Positions 49,635-58,327 of a stretch of 64,000 bases of DNA are shown piece by piece. The notes beneath the pieces are model-generated. The model was not told the origin of the DNA, searched no databases, and saw only the letters and a list, made by a program, of their open reading frames with translations. Source of the stretch: Oecophyllibacter saccharovorans (GTDB lineage Bacteria; Pseudomonadota; Alphaproteobacteria; Acetobacterales; Acetobacteraceae); the NCBI RefSeq assembly GCF_006542375.1, contig NZ_CP038143.1:1240001-1304000 (forward strand), written 5' to 3'. Within the stretch, counting starts at the first letter, position 1. Each line of letters starts with the position of its first letter. The translations under genes were made by a program, and so were the position numbers.

Positions 49635-51776
49635 ATGAGCGGTGAGATGCTCAGAAAATCTGGTGCACGACAGGTGAGAAGAACCGGCAGAAAAATGACC
49701 GGCGCACTCCTTTTCGTGGTGCTGGGCTGGGGACTGGCACAAGAGATTTTCCCGGGCGACCCGGCACAGGCTTCCGCAGCACCCAGGTCGCGTGCGGCCG
49801 GGAGAGTGCCACCTGCCACCGCCGCCCTGACCCCCCGGCAGGCTGCGGCAGTGCTGGCCCCCCATATTTCTTCCCATACCCTGCCTGCCACGGTTGAACT
49901 TCCGTACAACCGGGCTGTGGCCACCACTCTTCTGCCGCCCCAGGCTGCAAGCCCGCATGGCAAAAGAGGGGGTGCTGATGAAGGGTTGCTGCGCCCAGGC
50001 GCGAAGCCACTTCCCGCAACTGCCGCGCCTCCCGTCCAGGGGGCGCCTACACCACCCAGCCAATCCGGACCCGCTCTACAAGAGCCAGGTCAGGTCCAGC
50101 CCTCCACCAGTGTAGCGGCAGTGCGGAGCGATGACGGGCTGCGCGAAGTCGGAAACGGGGAAGGTGAAGCGGCCTTGCCGCTGCCCGGCACGGCCCAGGA
50201 TGCTTCGGCTCTGACGCCAGCTGGGGATGCCAGCGCTCTGAAACAGAAGGCAGCTGATCTGCTGAGCATGCCGGTGATCAAACAGATCTCCGCCCAGCAG
50301 CAGATGCTCAACCAGTATTTCTCCGGACTGGCCAATGAGCCGATCGGCGGTGGCACACTCGAGCGCTATCTCCCCCTGACCCCAGGCCCTCCGAAACAGA
50401 CAGGCTGGCTGCCTTCGAGCTTCAGTGACTGGATGCAGTGGTCGACCATGACCGGTGACTGGGATGGCTGGCGTCCCTGGCTGGTCGATCACGGTGTGAC
50501 CTTCAGCGGGCGCTGGCTTGAGGATTCGGCAGCCAACCTGACGGGCGGCATGTCACAGACCATGCAATATGCCGATGAAGAAGCCTTCAGCCTGGATTTC
50601 AACCTTCAGAAGCTCTTTCAGCTCGGCACTGACCTGGGCACGATCCACTTCACCACCGCCATCCGGCAGGGCCACAGCCTGGCCCAGAGCATGCCGGCCC
50701 TTGACAGCCCGCAGGAAATCGCCGGTTCAGGCGAGTGGGCCCATCTGACCAAGCTGTCATGGGAATATCAGTGGAACCGCTACGTGCGCACCGAGGTCGG
50801 CGAGCTGAACAGTGAAGACCAGTTTGAAGCCTCTTCCGTCTACTGGGGCGCGAACCTGTACTGTCAGTTCGAATCAAACGCCATCTGCGGTATGCCCCAA
50901 TCCATTGCCATGAACTCGGGCTATGGCTGGTACCCGACCGCCCATCCCGGCGCCTGGGCCAAGTTCTTTCTGGACGGCACCAATGAGTGGACGATCCAGA
51001 CCGGCGTCTACAGCGTGGATGAAACCATCCAGAACAAGGGCAACGGCTTCAAGATGGGGCTCAAGGGGGCGATGGGCAGCTTCGTGCCGTTTCAGGTGCG
51101 CTGGCACAAGGGCGGTCCTGACGACTACAGCGGGCCTTTCCAGACCAACGTGACCCTCGGCGCTTACTGGGACAGCTCGGAAGTGGAGGATGTCTACTCC
51201 AAGCTCAGCATGTTCACCATTGTGCCGCCGGCCAATGCGGCGAAATACCATGCCGGTATTCCAGCTGCCCTGCGCGGTATCATCACGCCCCGCAAGATCC
51301 GCAACCGGCACGGCGCCTATTTCCAGATCGACAGCCTCCTGCAGCGCGACAAGGCTGACCCGCGGCGTTCCACCGCCGGGTTCTTCTCATTCACCTGGGG
51401 CAATCGTGCCGCATCGCCTGCGCCGTATTTCGTCACTGCCGGCATAACGCGCAAGGGCACGTTCGCCAGCCGTCCCGAAGATACAGTCAGCCTGGGCATG
51501 AAAGCCCTCTGGGCCAGTTCCAAGCTGCGCCATGAGATCCAGACCATGCGCAACATCTGCGATGGGGGCTCTTCGGCTCTGTTTTGCGCGGTTGCCAAGC
51601 GCTCGAATGGATTGTACGTGCCGACCATGGAAACTGCGCTGGAATTCAACTACGGTTACCGCCCTGCCTGGTGGGCGCTGATCCGGCCGGGTATCCAGTA
51701 TATCTGGCGGCCAGGCGGCACGCGGCGTTACAAGGACGCCTTCCTGCTGGACCTGGAAGCCGGCCTGACTTTCTGA
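49635..51776 (+). CDS. OprB-like carbohydrate porin with long N-terminal extension
   Basis: A 713-residue outer-membrane barrel. ATG at 49635 has AGGGAGAG six bases upstream. A signal segment (TGALLFVVLGWGLAQ) precedes about 220 residues of Pro/Ala/Ser-rich, low-complexity sequence, then a helix-rich stretch (ISAQQQMLNQYFSGLA), then the OprB domain near residue 260 onward (TMTGDWDGWRPWLVDHGVTF, SAANLTGGMSQTMQYADE). Typical OprB porins are 400-500 residues, so the extension is unusual. The C-terminus ends in LEAGLTF with the terminal Phe needed for barrel assembly. Confidence 0.82.
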   Translation: MSGEMLRKSGARQVRRTGRKMTGALLFVVLGWGLAQEIFPGDPAQASAAPRSRAAGRVPPATAALTPRQAAAVLAPHISSHTLPATVELPYNRAVATTLLPPQAASPHGKRGGADEGLLRPGAKPLPATAAPPVQGAPTPPSQSGPALQEPGQVQPSTSVAAVRSDDGLREVGNGEGEAALPLPGTAQDASALTPAGDASALKQKAADLLSMPVIKQISAQQQMLNQYFSGLANEPIGGGTLERYLPLTPGPPKQTGWLPSSFSDWMQWSTMTGDWDGWRPWLVDHGVTFSGRWLEDSAANLTGGMSQTMQYADEEAFSLDFNLQKLFQLGTDLGTIHFTTAIRQGHSLAQSMPALDSPQEIAGSGEWAHLTKLSWEYQWNRYVRTEVGELNSEDQFEASSVYWGANLYCQFESNAICGMPQSIAMNSGYGWYPTAHPGAWAKFFLDGTNEWTIQTGVYSVDETIQNKGNGFKMGLKGAMGSFVPFQVRWHKGGPDDYSGPFQTNVTLGAYWDSSEVEDVYSKLSMFTIVPPANAAKYHAGIPAALRGIITPRKIRNRHGAYFQIDSLLQRDKADPRRSTAGFFSFTWGNRAASPAPYFVTAGITRKGTFASRPEDTVSLGMKALWASSKLRHEIQTMRNICDGGSSALFCAVAKRSNGLYVPTMETALEFNYGYRPAWWALIRPGIQYIWRPGGTRRYKDAFLLDLEAGLTF

Positions 51777-51842
51777 GGAATTTTGCTGGCCGGGCAGTAA
51801 AGTTCGAGATTTCCTGAACTGACCGGAGACGATGCCATCAGC

Positions 51843-53318
51843 ATGCCCTTGCCGCCTGCAGCGGGAACACGCTTTCTTTCTTCCAGCCGGTTTTCCGGTC
51901 CTGCCCCCGGCAGCGCCGTTGCAGGAAGGGGGGGGGAATTCCTGAAAAAAAACTTCTTGCAGAAAGCCTGCCAACTGTTGCGTGGGGCAGGCGTGTTGGG
52001 AAGCCTGCCTGTTCTCCTGGAGCCTGCCCAGGCCTTTGCTGACCCGCCCGCTTCTCCCGGGGCTGTGGCCGCCAAGCCGGTTGCGCCAGCCAGCATGGCT
52101 GCCGGGAAGAATGTCTCAGGCCCGTCGCAGTCAGGCCCGGCCGGCGGGCCGGTGGTGCATGCTTTCACTCAAGCGCCGAAGCCGAAAACCTGGTTTTCCG
52201 ATATCGATGTCGGCCTTCAGGTGGAGGCCGGCATCATGGCCAACAGCGCCCGGACGCATAATGGGCAGAATTTCGGCCAGCTCCTGTCGCCTTACGCCAA
52301 TGAGCCCATGCTGAACCAGATCGCCCTGACGATCACCAAACCCGTTGATCCTATCGGAGACGGCTATGGGCTGGGCTTCAATTTCCAGCTGATTTACGGC
52401 TCGGATGCCCGCATCTATGAAATTGCCGGAATTTCCGATCGCTGGATGGGGACGGAATACGAGCTCACGCCCACAGAGGCCAATGTCGCCCTGCACATGC
52501 CCTGGCTGACGAAAGGCGGTCTGGATGGCCAGATCGGCATTCTCATGGCGCCCATGGGGGTGGAAGTGCTCAACCCCGCACAGCGCGCTTTTTATACCCT
52601 GGCCTATACCAGTGAATATTCCGTGCCCTTCGAGCATGTCGGGGCTTATTTCCAGTGGCATGTGGGCGCCTGGCAGGTGCTGTTCGGCATTGATGCCGGC
52701 AACCAGGTTTCATTCGGCAAGGGCAACAACAACGGCCGGCCCGACGGGTATTTCGGCTTCAGCGGCCAGCCCTCCGACACGGTGACCGTAAACGGCCTGT
52801 TCCGGGTCGGGCCGGAAGATGCCTGGCGCACCCTGGGGCCGGCTGTCGCCCATTCGGCGCAACGCTTCTGGTACGATCTCAACGCCAGCTGGCAGATCAC
52901 GCCGCGCTGGAGCGTGACCGGCGAGCTGAACCACGTCTATGATGAAGGGATCAAGGACAATACCTGGAGCGCGGTGGGCTGGGGCAGCTATGCCGCCACC
53001 CCGACGCTGAGCTTCAATGCGCGGGCAGAGGTCTACCGGGACCAGACCGGCGGGTTCGTCACCCAGTTTCCGGGCAACACTTCCTATATGCGCTCGATTC
53101 TGGGCCGTCCCGCCAGAACCCTGAGTGCGCCTCCCACCACCTACGGTGACCTGTCCTTCAACGCTGTCTGGCGACCGCATGTCAGCCGTTATGTCAAGCT
53201 GCTGCAGATCCGCCCGGAAATCCGCTTTGACCGCGCGCTCAACAACACCAGACCCTTTGCAGCCTTCACCCATCGCGACCGGATTCTGATCGGCGGTGAT
53301 GTGACGCTGGGTTTCTGA
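51843..53318 (+). CDS. BBP2-like outer-membrane beta-barrel protein with 5' homopolymer tracts
   Basis: A 491-residue barrel of the putative beta-barrel porin 2 type. The mature region begins near DIDVGLQVEAGIMANS and includes TKPVDPIGDGYGLGFNFQLI, ending in GGDVTLGF with a terminal Phe. The signal core (LLRGAGVLGSLPVLLEPAQA) ends near AFADPP. Codons about 29-36 contain a G9 run (51928-51936) and an A8 run (51945-51952) between the ATG at 51843 and the signal peptide. Another ATG at 51832 has a better ribosome site (GGAG) but in a frame that stops just after the G run. It probably shares a locus with the OprB gene upstream. Confidence 0.8.
   Translation: MPLPPAAGTRFLSSSRFSGPAPGSAVAGRGGEFLKKNFLQKACQLLRGAGVLGSLPVLLEPAQAFADPPASPGAVAAKPVAPASMAAGKNVSGPSQSGPAGGPVVHAFTQAPKPKTWFSDIDVGLQVEAGIMANSARTHNGQNFGQLLSPYANEPMLNQIALTITKPVDPIGDGYGLGFNFQLIYGSDARIYEIAGISDRWMGTEYELTPTEANVALHMPWLTKGGLDGQIGILMAPMGVEVLNPAQRAFYTLAYTSEYSVPFEHVGAYFQWHVGAWQVLFGIDAGNQVSFGKGNNNGRPDGYFGFSGQPSDTVTVNGLFRVGPEDAWRTLGPAVAHSAQRFWYDLNASWQITPRWSVTGELNHVYDEGIKDNTWSAVGWGSYAATPTLSFNARAEVYRDQTGGFVTQFPGNTSYMRSILGRPARTLSAPPTTYGDLSFNAVWRPHVSRYVKLLQIRPEIRFDRALNNTRPFAAFTHRDRILIGGDVTLGF
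51928..51952 (+). repeat. G9 and A8 homopolymer tracts in a coding 5' end
   Basis: Nine consecutive G at 51928-51936 and eight consecutive A at 51945-51952, eight bases apart, in the N-terminal codons of the BBP2-like gene. The G9 is the longest G run I saw in the window. Such tracts slip during replication. Confidence 0.85.
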
Positions 53319-53337
53319 AAGAGGTTTCCTCCAGGCT

Positions 53338-53832
53338 TCAGCCGCGCCCGCGGTAGCCCGGCACGTCCTGGGGCGGTACCCAGACATCCTGGGGGGCCGG
53401 GCCCGTCTGCCAGAAAACGTCGATCGGCATGCCGCCGCGGGGATACCAGTATGCGCCGATCCGCAGCCATTGGGGGTCCAGCAGGTCCACCAGCCGGGTG
53501 GCGATGCTGACCGAGCAGTCCTCATGAAAGGCGCCATGGTTGCGGAAGCTGGTCAGGTAGAGCTTGAGGGACTTGCTCTCCACGATCCAGTTGCGCGGAA
53601 TATAGTCGATGACCAGATGGGCGAAATCGGGCTGCCCCGTCACGGGGCAGAGCGAGGTGAATTCCGGTGCGGTGAAGCGCACGACGTAACGCTTGTCCGG
53701 ATGGGGGGCCGGCACCCGCTCCAGCACGGCCTCTTCGGGAGAGGCGGGCTGGGCGCTCTGGCGGCCGAGCTGGCTGAGAGCGTCAGTGCCAGGGGCCGAA
53801 GGACCTGAAGGCGGCGCTGAAGAAGAGCTCAT
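53338..53832 (-). CDS. queF: NADPH-dependent 7-cyano-7-deazaguanine reductase QueF
   Basis: Reduces preQ0 to preQ1 in the queuosine tRNA modification pathway. The 164-residue unimodular form contains the catalytic Cys62 in [20 protein letters not shown], the substrate-binding [20 protein letters not shown], and the downstream [10 protein letters not shown]. The first ~35 residues are a Ser/Pro/Ala-rich leader outside the fold. No other queuosine gene is in the window. It converges on the BBP2-like gene with a 19-base gap and diverges from bipA. Confidence 0.94.
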   Translation of the reverse strand: MSSSSAPPSGPSAPGTDALSQLGRQSAQPASPEEAVLERVPAPHPDKRYVVRFTAPEFTSLCPVTGQPDFAHLVIDYIPRNWIVESKSLKLYLTSFRNHGAFHEDCSVSIATRLVDLLDPQWLRIGAYWYPRGGMPIDVFWQTGPAPQDVWVPPQDVPGYRGRG

Positions 53833-54019
53833 GAATTCATTCTCCGGGCCCGGTTTCCGTTACGGCCTTTCCTGCCCGCTGCCCTGGTGTCGGGCGGGGC
53901 GGGGACACAGGAGAGGGAAGGCTTGAGAGCCGGGTTTGCAAAAAAAGTGTTTTGGGTGCAGAAGACGGCTCATTCTCATTCATTTCCCCGTTTTCTGAAA
54001 GACCGTCGAAAGCCAGTTT

Positions 54020-55843
54020 ATGGATATTCGCAATATTGCCATCATCGCGCACGTTGACCATGGAAAAACAACGCTCGTCGACCAGCTCCTGCAACAGTCG
54101 GGCACCTTCCGTGAAAACCAGCACGTTGCCGAACGTGCCATGGACAGCAACGATCTGGAGCGTGAGCGCGGCATCACCATCTTGGCCAAGTGCACGTCGG
54201 TCGAGTGGAAGAACACGCGCATCAACATCATCGACACACCGGGCCATGCCGATTTCGGCGGCGAGGTGGAGCGTATCCTGAGCATGGTTGATGGCGTGGT
54301 CATTCTGGTGGATGCGGCCGAAGGTGCGCTGCCCCAGACCAAATTCGTGCTCGGCAAGGCCCTGGCGCGCGGTCTGCGTCCCATCGTGGTGGTCAACAAG
54401 GTGGACCGTGGCGACGCGCGCCCCGATGAGGTGCATGACGAGATCTTCGACCTGTTCGCCTCGCTGGATGCCAATGAGGAGCAGCTGGACTTCCCCATGC
54501 TCTACGCGTCAGGCCGGCAGGGTTGGGCCGATACCGAGCTGGACGGGCCCAAGAAAGACCTCAGCCCCCTGTTCGACCTGATCCTCAAGCATGTTCCAGC
54601 ACCCGATCTTGATCCCGACAAGCCTTTCGCCATGGTGTCCACCATTCTCGAAAGCGACAACTTCCTGGGCCGTATCCTGACCGGAAGGGTGGAGCAGGGA
54701 CGGGCGAAAGTGAACATGCCGATTCGGGCCCTGCGCCCTGACGGCACGGTCGTGGAGACGGGGCGGGTGACAAAGCTGCTCTCCTTCCGCGGGCTTGACC
54801 GCGTGCCTGTCGAAGAGGCGCAGGCGGGTGACATTGTCGCCATCGCGGGGCTGGCTGAAGCCACCATTCCCGATACCCTGGCTGATCCCGCTGTCGAGAA
54901 ACCGCTGCCTTCCACCCCCATCGACCCGCCGACCCTGTCCATGACCTTCCGCATCAATGACGGGCCGCTGGGCGGGCGTGAGGGCAAGAAGGTCACTTCG
55001 CGCCAGATCCGTGACCGGCTGTTCAAGGAAACCGAAAGCAACGTGGCCATCAAGGTCACCGAAAGCCCCGAGAGCGAGGCCTTTGAAGTGGCCGGCCGTG
55101 GTGAGCTGCAGCTGGGCGTGCTGATCGAGAACATGCGCCGCGAAGGGTTCGAGCTGACCATCGGCCGCCCGCGCGTGCTGTTTCGCGACAATGAGGAGAC
55201 CGGCGAGCGCGAGGAGCCCTATGAAGAGGTTCTGATCGACGTGGATGAGCCCTATTCCGGCGTCGTGGTCGAAAAGATGTCCCTGCGCAAGGGTGTGATG
55301 CAGGACATGCGGCCTTCCGGCGGCGACAAGGTGCGCCTGACCTTCCTGATCCCCTCGCGCGGCCTAATCGGCTATTATGGCGAGTTCCTTACCGACACGC
55401 GCGGCTCAGGCATCATGAACCGTCTGTTCCATTCCTACGGGCCCTATGCAGGCCCGATCGAGGGACGCCGCAACGGTGCATTGATTTCCGCAGAGGACGG
55501 CCAGACGACGGCTTATGCGCTTGATGCCCTGCAGGACCGTGGCGTTCTGTTCGTTGATGCCGGTGAGAAGGTTTATACCGGCATGATCCTGGGCGAGCAT
55601 TCGCGCGAGAACGACCTGGACGTGAACCCGGTGCGCGGCAAGAAGCTCACCAACATGCGCGCTTCCGGCAAGGATGACGCTGTGCAGCTGACACCCCCGC
55701 GCGTCATGAGCCTTGAGCAGGCCATCGCCTATATCGGGGATGACGAACTGGTTGAGGTGACGCCCTCTGCCATCCGCCTGCGCAAACGCTACCTGGACCC
55801 CAATGAGCGCAAGAAAGCCGCTCGCAGCGGCAAGAATGCCTGA
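54020..55843 (+). CDS. typA: Translational GTPase TypA/BipA
   Basis: A 607-residue ribosome-binding GTPase involved in assembly and stress adaptation. G1 [16 protein letters not shown]2 region [15 protein letters not shown]3 [20 protein letters not shown] and G4 VNKVD are intact. The elongation-factor-like domains II, III and V follow ([55 protein letters not shown]), with the BipA-specific C-terminal domain ending in [15 protein letters not shown]. Length matches the family. A strong terminator lies 28 bases after the stop. Confidence 0.97.
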   Translation: MDIRNIAIIAHVDHGKTTLVDQLLQQSGTFRENQHVAERAMDSNDLERERGITILAKCTSVEWKNTRINIIDTPGHADFGGEVERILSMVDGVVILVDAAEGALPQTKFVLGKALARGLRPIVVVNKVDRGDARPDEVHDEIFDLFASLDANEEQLDFPMLYASGRQGWADTELDGPKKDLSPLFDLILKHVPAPDLDPDKPFAMVSTILESDNFLGRILTGRVEQGRAKVNMPIRALRPDGTVVETGRVTKLLSFRGLDRVPVEEAQAGDIVAIAGLAEATIPDTLADPAVEKPLPSTPIDPPTLSMTFRINDGPLGGREGKKVTSRQIRDRLFKETESNVAIKVTESPESEAFEVAGRGELQLGVLIENMRREGFELTIGRPRVLFRDNEETGEREEPYEEVLIDVDEPYSGVVVEKMSLRKGVMQDMRPSGGDKVRLTFLIPSRGLIGYYGEFLTDTRGSGIMNRLFHSYGPYAGPIEGRRNGALISAEDGQTTAYALDALQDRGVLFVDAGEKVYTGMILGEHSRENDLDVNPVRGKKLTNMRASGKDDAVQLTPPRVMSLEQAIAYIGDDELVEVTPSAIRLRKRYLDPNERKKAARSGKNA

Positions 55844-55870
55844 GCTGACCCCCTGCAGGGTCTGAATGGC

Positions 55871-55906
55871 AAAAACGGGAGCTCCCAAAGCGGGGCTCCC
55901 GTTTTT
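55871..55906. terminator. Bidirectional rho-independent terminator
   Basis: AAAAACGGGAGCTCC pairs with GGGGCTCCCGTTTTT (15 pairs including one T:G) around a 6-base loop. The A tract on one side and T tract on the other allow termination of typA and of the convergent GNAT gene. Confidence 0.92.
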
Positions 55907-55910
55907 GCAT

Positions 55911-56531
55911 TTAAGGGCTTTCTGTTAGGCCTGCGGGTGCAGGCTCGGCAGGGGACAGGGAAGTATTGAGGCGTTTCTGCATCCATTGCAGGTCAAGCCA
56001 GCGGCCGAACTTGCAGCCGACCTGTTCCATGAGACCGGCTTTCAGGAAGCCGTGTTTTTCATGCAGCCGGATCGAGGCGCTGTTGGCCGCATCAATGCCT
56101 GCGATCATGACATGCCTTTTCCCGCGGGTGGCATGGTCAGTGAGGGCCTGCAGGAGAAGCGAGCCGACCCCGCGGCCCCGGTGGGCCTGGCTGACATAGA
56201 GGGAATGCTCGACTGAAAAGCGGTAACCGGGCCAGGCGCGGAAGGTGCCGTAAGTGCCAAAAGCTGCAACCCGCCCGTCATGTTCAGGACCGGTGTTTCG
56301 GAGGGTTGCCACGATGACCGGCCAGCCTGCAGCCTCTTTGGCTCTCAGCCAGGCCGCGCGTTCGGTCAGGGTGGTGGGAACCTCCGTATAAACAGCCGTC
56401 GTGTCGCGGATGGCGCTGTTGTAGATGGCCAGGATTGCCGGCAGGTCTTCCGGCCGGGCAGGGCGCAGGCTGATATCATTGCCGCAGCTGTGCCCGGTGA
56501 GGGTGCCGGAGACCGCAGAAGGGGGCTGCAC
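55911..56531 (-). CDS. GNAT-family N-acetyltransferase (phosphinothricin acetyltransferase-like)
   Basis: A 206-residue acetyltransferase. The sequence opens with SLRPARPEDLPAILAIYNSA and contains TAVYTEVPTTLTERAAWL, the acetyl-CoA-binding SQAHRGRGVGSLLLQALTDH (R/Q-x-x-G-x-G/A motif) and NSASIRLHEKHGF, the pattern of the PAT/bar-like subgroup. The stop lies before the typA terminator; the start is 9 bases downstream of the flavoprotein stop. A role in acetylating an amino acid analogue or toxic amine is probable, with substrate unknown. Confidence 0.85.
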   Translation of the reverse strand: MQPPSAVSGTLTGHSCGNDISLRPARPEDLPAILAIYNSAIRDTTAVYTEVPTTLTERAAWLRAKEAAGWPVIVATLRNTGPEHDGRVAAFGTYGTFRAWPGYRFSVEHSLYVSQAHRGRGVGSLLLQALTDHATRGKRHVMIAGIDAANSASIRLHEKHGFLKAGLMEQVGCKFGRWLDLQWMQKRLNTSLSPAEPAPAGLTESP

Positions 56532-56540
56532 GCGCGTCGC

Positions 56541-57605
56541 TCAGGCGCCGGGGGCGCCGCGGCTGGTGGAATGCTCGAAGCGCAGCGCCTCCTCGGGGCG
56601 GGCTGTGGCAAAAGCCGCGTGGGCTGCGACAGCGCCTTCGGAAAAGCCCTGCAGGATCAGCTTCAGCTTGCCGGGATACTGGGCCACGTCACCGATGGCG
56701 TGGATGCCGGGGACATTGGTGGCCATCGTCGCGGGCTCAACGGGGATGGAGGTGCGGTGTGTCTCAAGCCCCCATTGCGCGATCGGGCCCAGATCTGTCG
56801 ACAGGCCGTAGAAGGGCAGAAGCACGTCAGCTGCCAGCAGGCGCGACTGGCCGTCAAGGGTCTGCGCCTCGACATGGGTGAGCGCTCCCGCCTCTCCGTG
56901 CAGGGCATGAAGCTGATAGGGAACGATCTTCTCCACCCGCCCTTCGGCGATCCGTTCCTCAATGCGTGCCAGCGTATCTGGCGCGCCGCGGAAACGGTCG
57001 CGCCGGTGCAGGAGGCAGACATGCGCTGCCACTTCGGAAAGGGAAAGCGCCCAGTCCAGGGCCGAATCGCCGCCGCCTGCCACCACAACCCGCTTGCCGG
57101 CGAACTCCGAGCGCTTGCGGACGTAATACTGCACGCATCCTGTCGCCTCGAAAGCTTCCAGCCCCTCCAGCGGCGGACGGTTGGGGCCGAAAGCGCCTGC
57201 ACCGGCAGCGATGATGACGGCTTTGGCCCGCACGATGTCGCCACGCGTGTTGCGCAGGGTGAAATTCCCCGCTTCTCCCGTGAGTTCGACCACCTGGCTG
57301 CCCAGAAGCCGCGGCACCTCGAAAGGGGCGATCTGCGCTTCCAGCGCCTCGATCAGCCCGCCGCCCGTGATGGAGGGGTGAGCCGGAATATCATAGATCG
57401 GCTTTTCCGGATAAAGGGCCGCGCATTGCCCGCCTGTCGTGTCCAGCACGTCCATGAGCACGCAGCCCAGGCGCAGCATGCTGCATTCAAAAGCGGCGAA
57501 AAGACCGACCGGCCCGGCCCCGATGATGGCGATGTCAGTTTCCAGCTGCCGGGGTGCTGCAGAGGGAGGCGCAGGGCGTGGGGCATCAGGGGGCAGATGG
57601 GTCAT
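56541..57605 (-). CDS. Ferredoxin-NADP reductase type 2 (YumC-like flavoprotein)
   Basis: A 354-residue FAD/NAD(P)H oxidoreductase taken from the ATG at 57605. FAD-binding IIGAGPVGLFAAFECSMLRL, TTGGQCAALYPEKPIYDIPA, the NADP-binding VVVAGGGDSALDWALSLSEV, and GIHAIGDVAQYPGKLKLILQ near the end are all present, without the CxxC redox pair of thioredoxin reductase, which points to the ferredoxin (flavodoxin)-NADP reductase subgroup. The open frame extends to a TTG at 57680 with an AGGAG just before it, a competing start. A TATAAT ends six bases before the ATG. The GNAT gene follows after 9 bases. Confidence 0.88.
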   Translation of the reverse strand: MTHLPPDAPRPAPPSAAPRQLETDIAIIGAGPVGLFAAFECSMLRLGCVLMDVLDTTGGQCAALYPEKPIYDIPAHPSITGGGLIEALEAQIAPFEVPRLLGSQVVELTGEAGNFTLRNTRGDIVRAKAVIIAAGAGAFGPNRPPLEGLEAFEATGCVQYYVRKRSEFAGKRVVVAGGGDSALDWALSLSEVAAHVCLLHRRDRFRGAPDTLARIEERIAEGRVEKIVPYQLHALHGEAGALTHVEAQTLDGQSRLLAADVLLPFYGLSTDLGPIAQWGLETHRTSIPVEPATMATNVPGIHAIGDVAQYPGKLKLILQGFSEGAVAAHAAFATARPEEALRFEHSTSRGAPGA

Positions 57606-57778
57606 GGGATGATTATAGGCAATTCGCAGTTTCAAGGTAGAGCGTGTTAAACGGGTGCGTGTAAAAGAAGCCCCTGTCAATTCACTCCTGTCAGTTCAAC
57701 AGTGTCGCTGCCCCAGGCAGAGGTTATGCCCTGTACCGTGTCCTGCAACGACCCGCGTGACAATCCGGATTCCTGTTC

Positions 57779-58327
57779 GTGCCTTCTCCCAAGCCTCTCA
57801 CCCACCGGCCGCCTTGGCATTTCCGACTGCCGACCCAGGAAGCGACAGAATCCCTGGCGCGCGCCCTGGCGGGCACAGCGCGCCCCGGGGATTGCTGGGC
57901 GCTTTCAGGAGAGATGGGCAGTGGCAAAAGCACCTTTGCCCGCGCTTTTCTGCGGGCGCTGTCGCAGAATCCGGCTCTTGAGGTGCCCAGCCCGACCTTC
58001 TCGCTGGTCCAGCCCTATGAGACGCCGGTCGGCCCGGCCTATCACTACGATCTGTGGCGGCTGGAAGGACCTGAAAGCCTGGCGGAGCTCGCCTGGGATG
58101 AAGCTTGCGCCGACCTCATGCTCGTGGAATGGCCTGAGCGTGCGGAAGATTGCCTGCCCCCTGACGCCGTGCAGCTGATTTTCTCCATCCCGGTTCCTGA
58201 AAATGGTTCTGGCCTGAAAGACAGCGGTGAGGGGGAAATGCAGATGCGGGAAGTGACGGTGCGCAACTGGCCGCCCGAGCGGGCCTTTCCTGAAGTGGCT
58301 GGGCTTTCAGGGGCAGCGCTGTCATGA
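57779..58327 (+). CDS. tsaE: tRNA t6A biosynthesis ATPase TsaE
   Basis: Partner of TsaB and TsaD in making threonylcarbamoyl-adenosine at position 37 of ANN-decoding tRNAs. The P-loop GEMGSGKST lies at residues 44-52, preceded by a helix typical of TsaE (SLARALAGTARPGDCWALSG); SPTFSLVQPYE and YHYDLWRLEG follow, with Trp and Asp contacts conserved. About 40 C-terminal residues exceed the usual ~150-residue length. Start is GTG at 57779 with weak ribosome site. The addB start overlaps the stop by four bases (ATGA). Confidence 0.93.
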   Translation: MPSPKPLTHRPPWHFRLPTQEATESLARALAGTARPGDCWALSGEMGSGKSTFARAFLRALSQNPALEVPSPTFSLVQPYETPVGPAYHYDLWRLEGPESLAELAWDEACADLMLVEWPERAEDCLPPDAVQLIFSIPVPENGSGLKDSGEGEMQMREVTVRNWPPERAFPEVAGLSGAALS

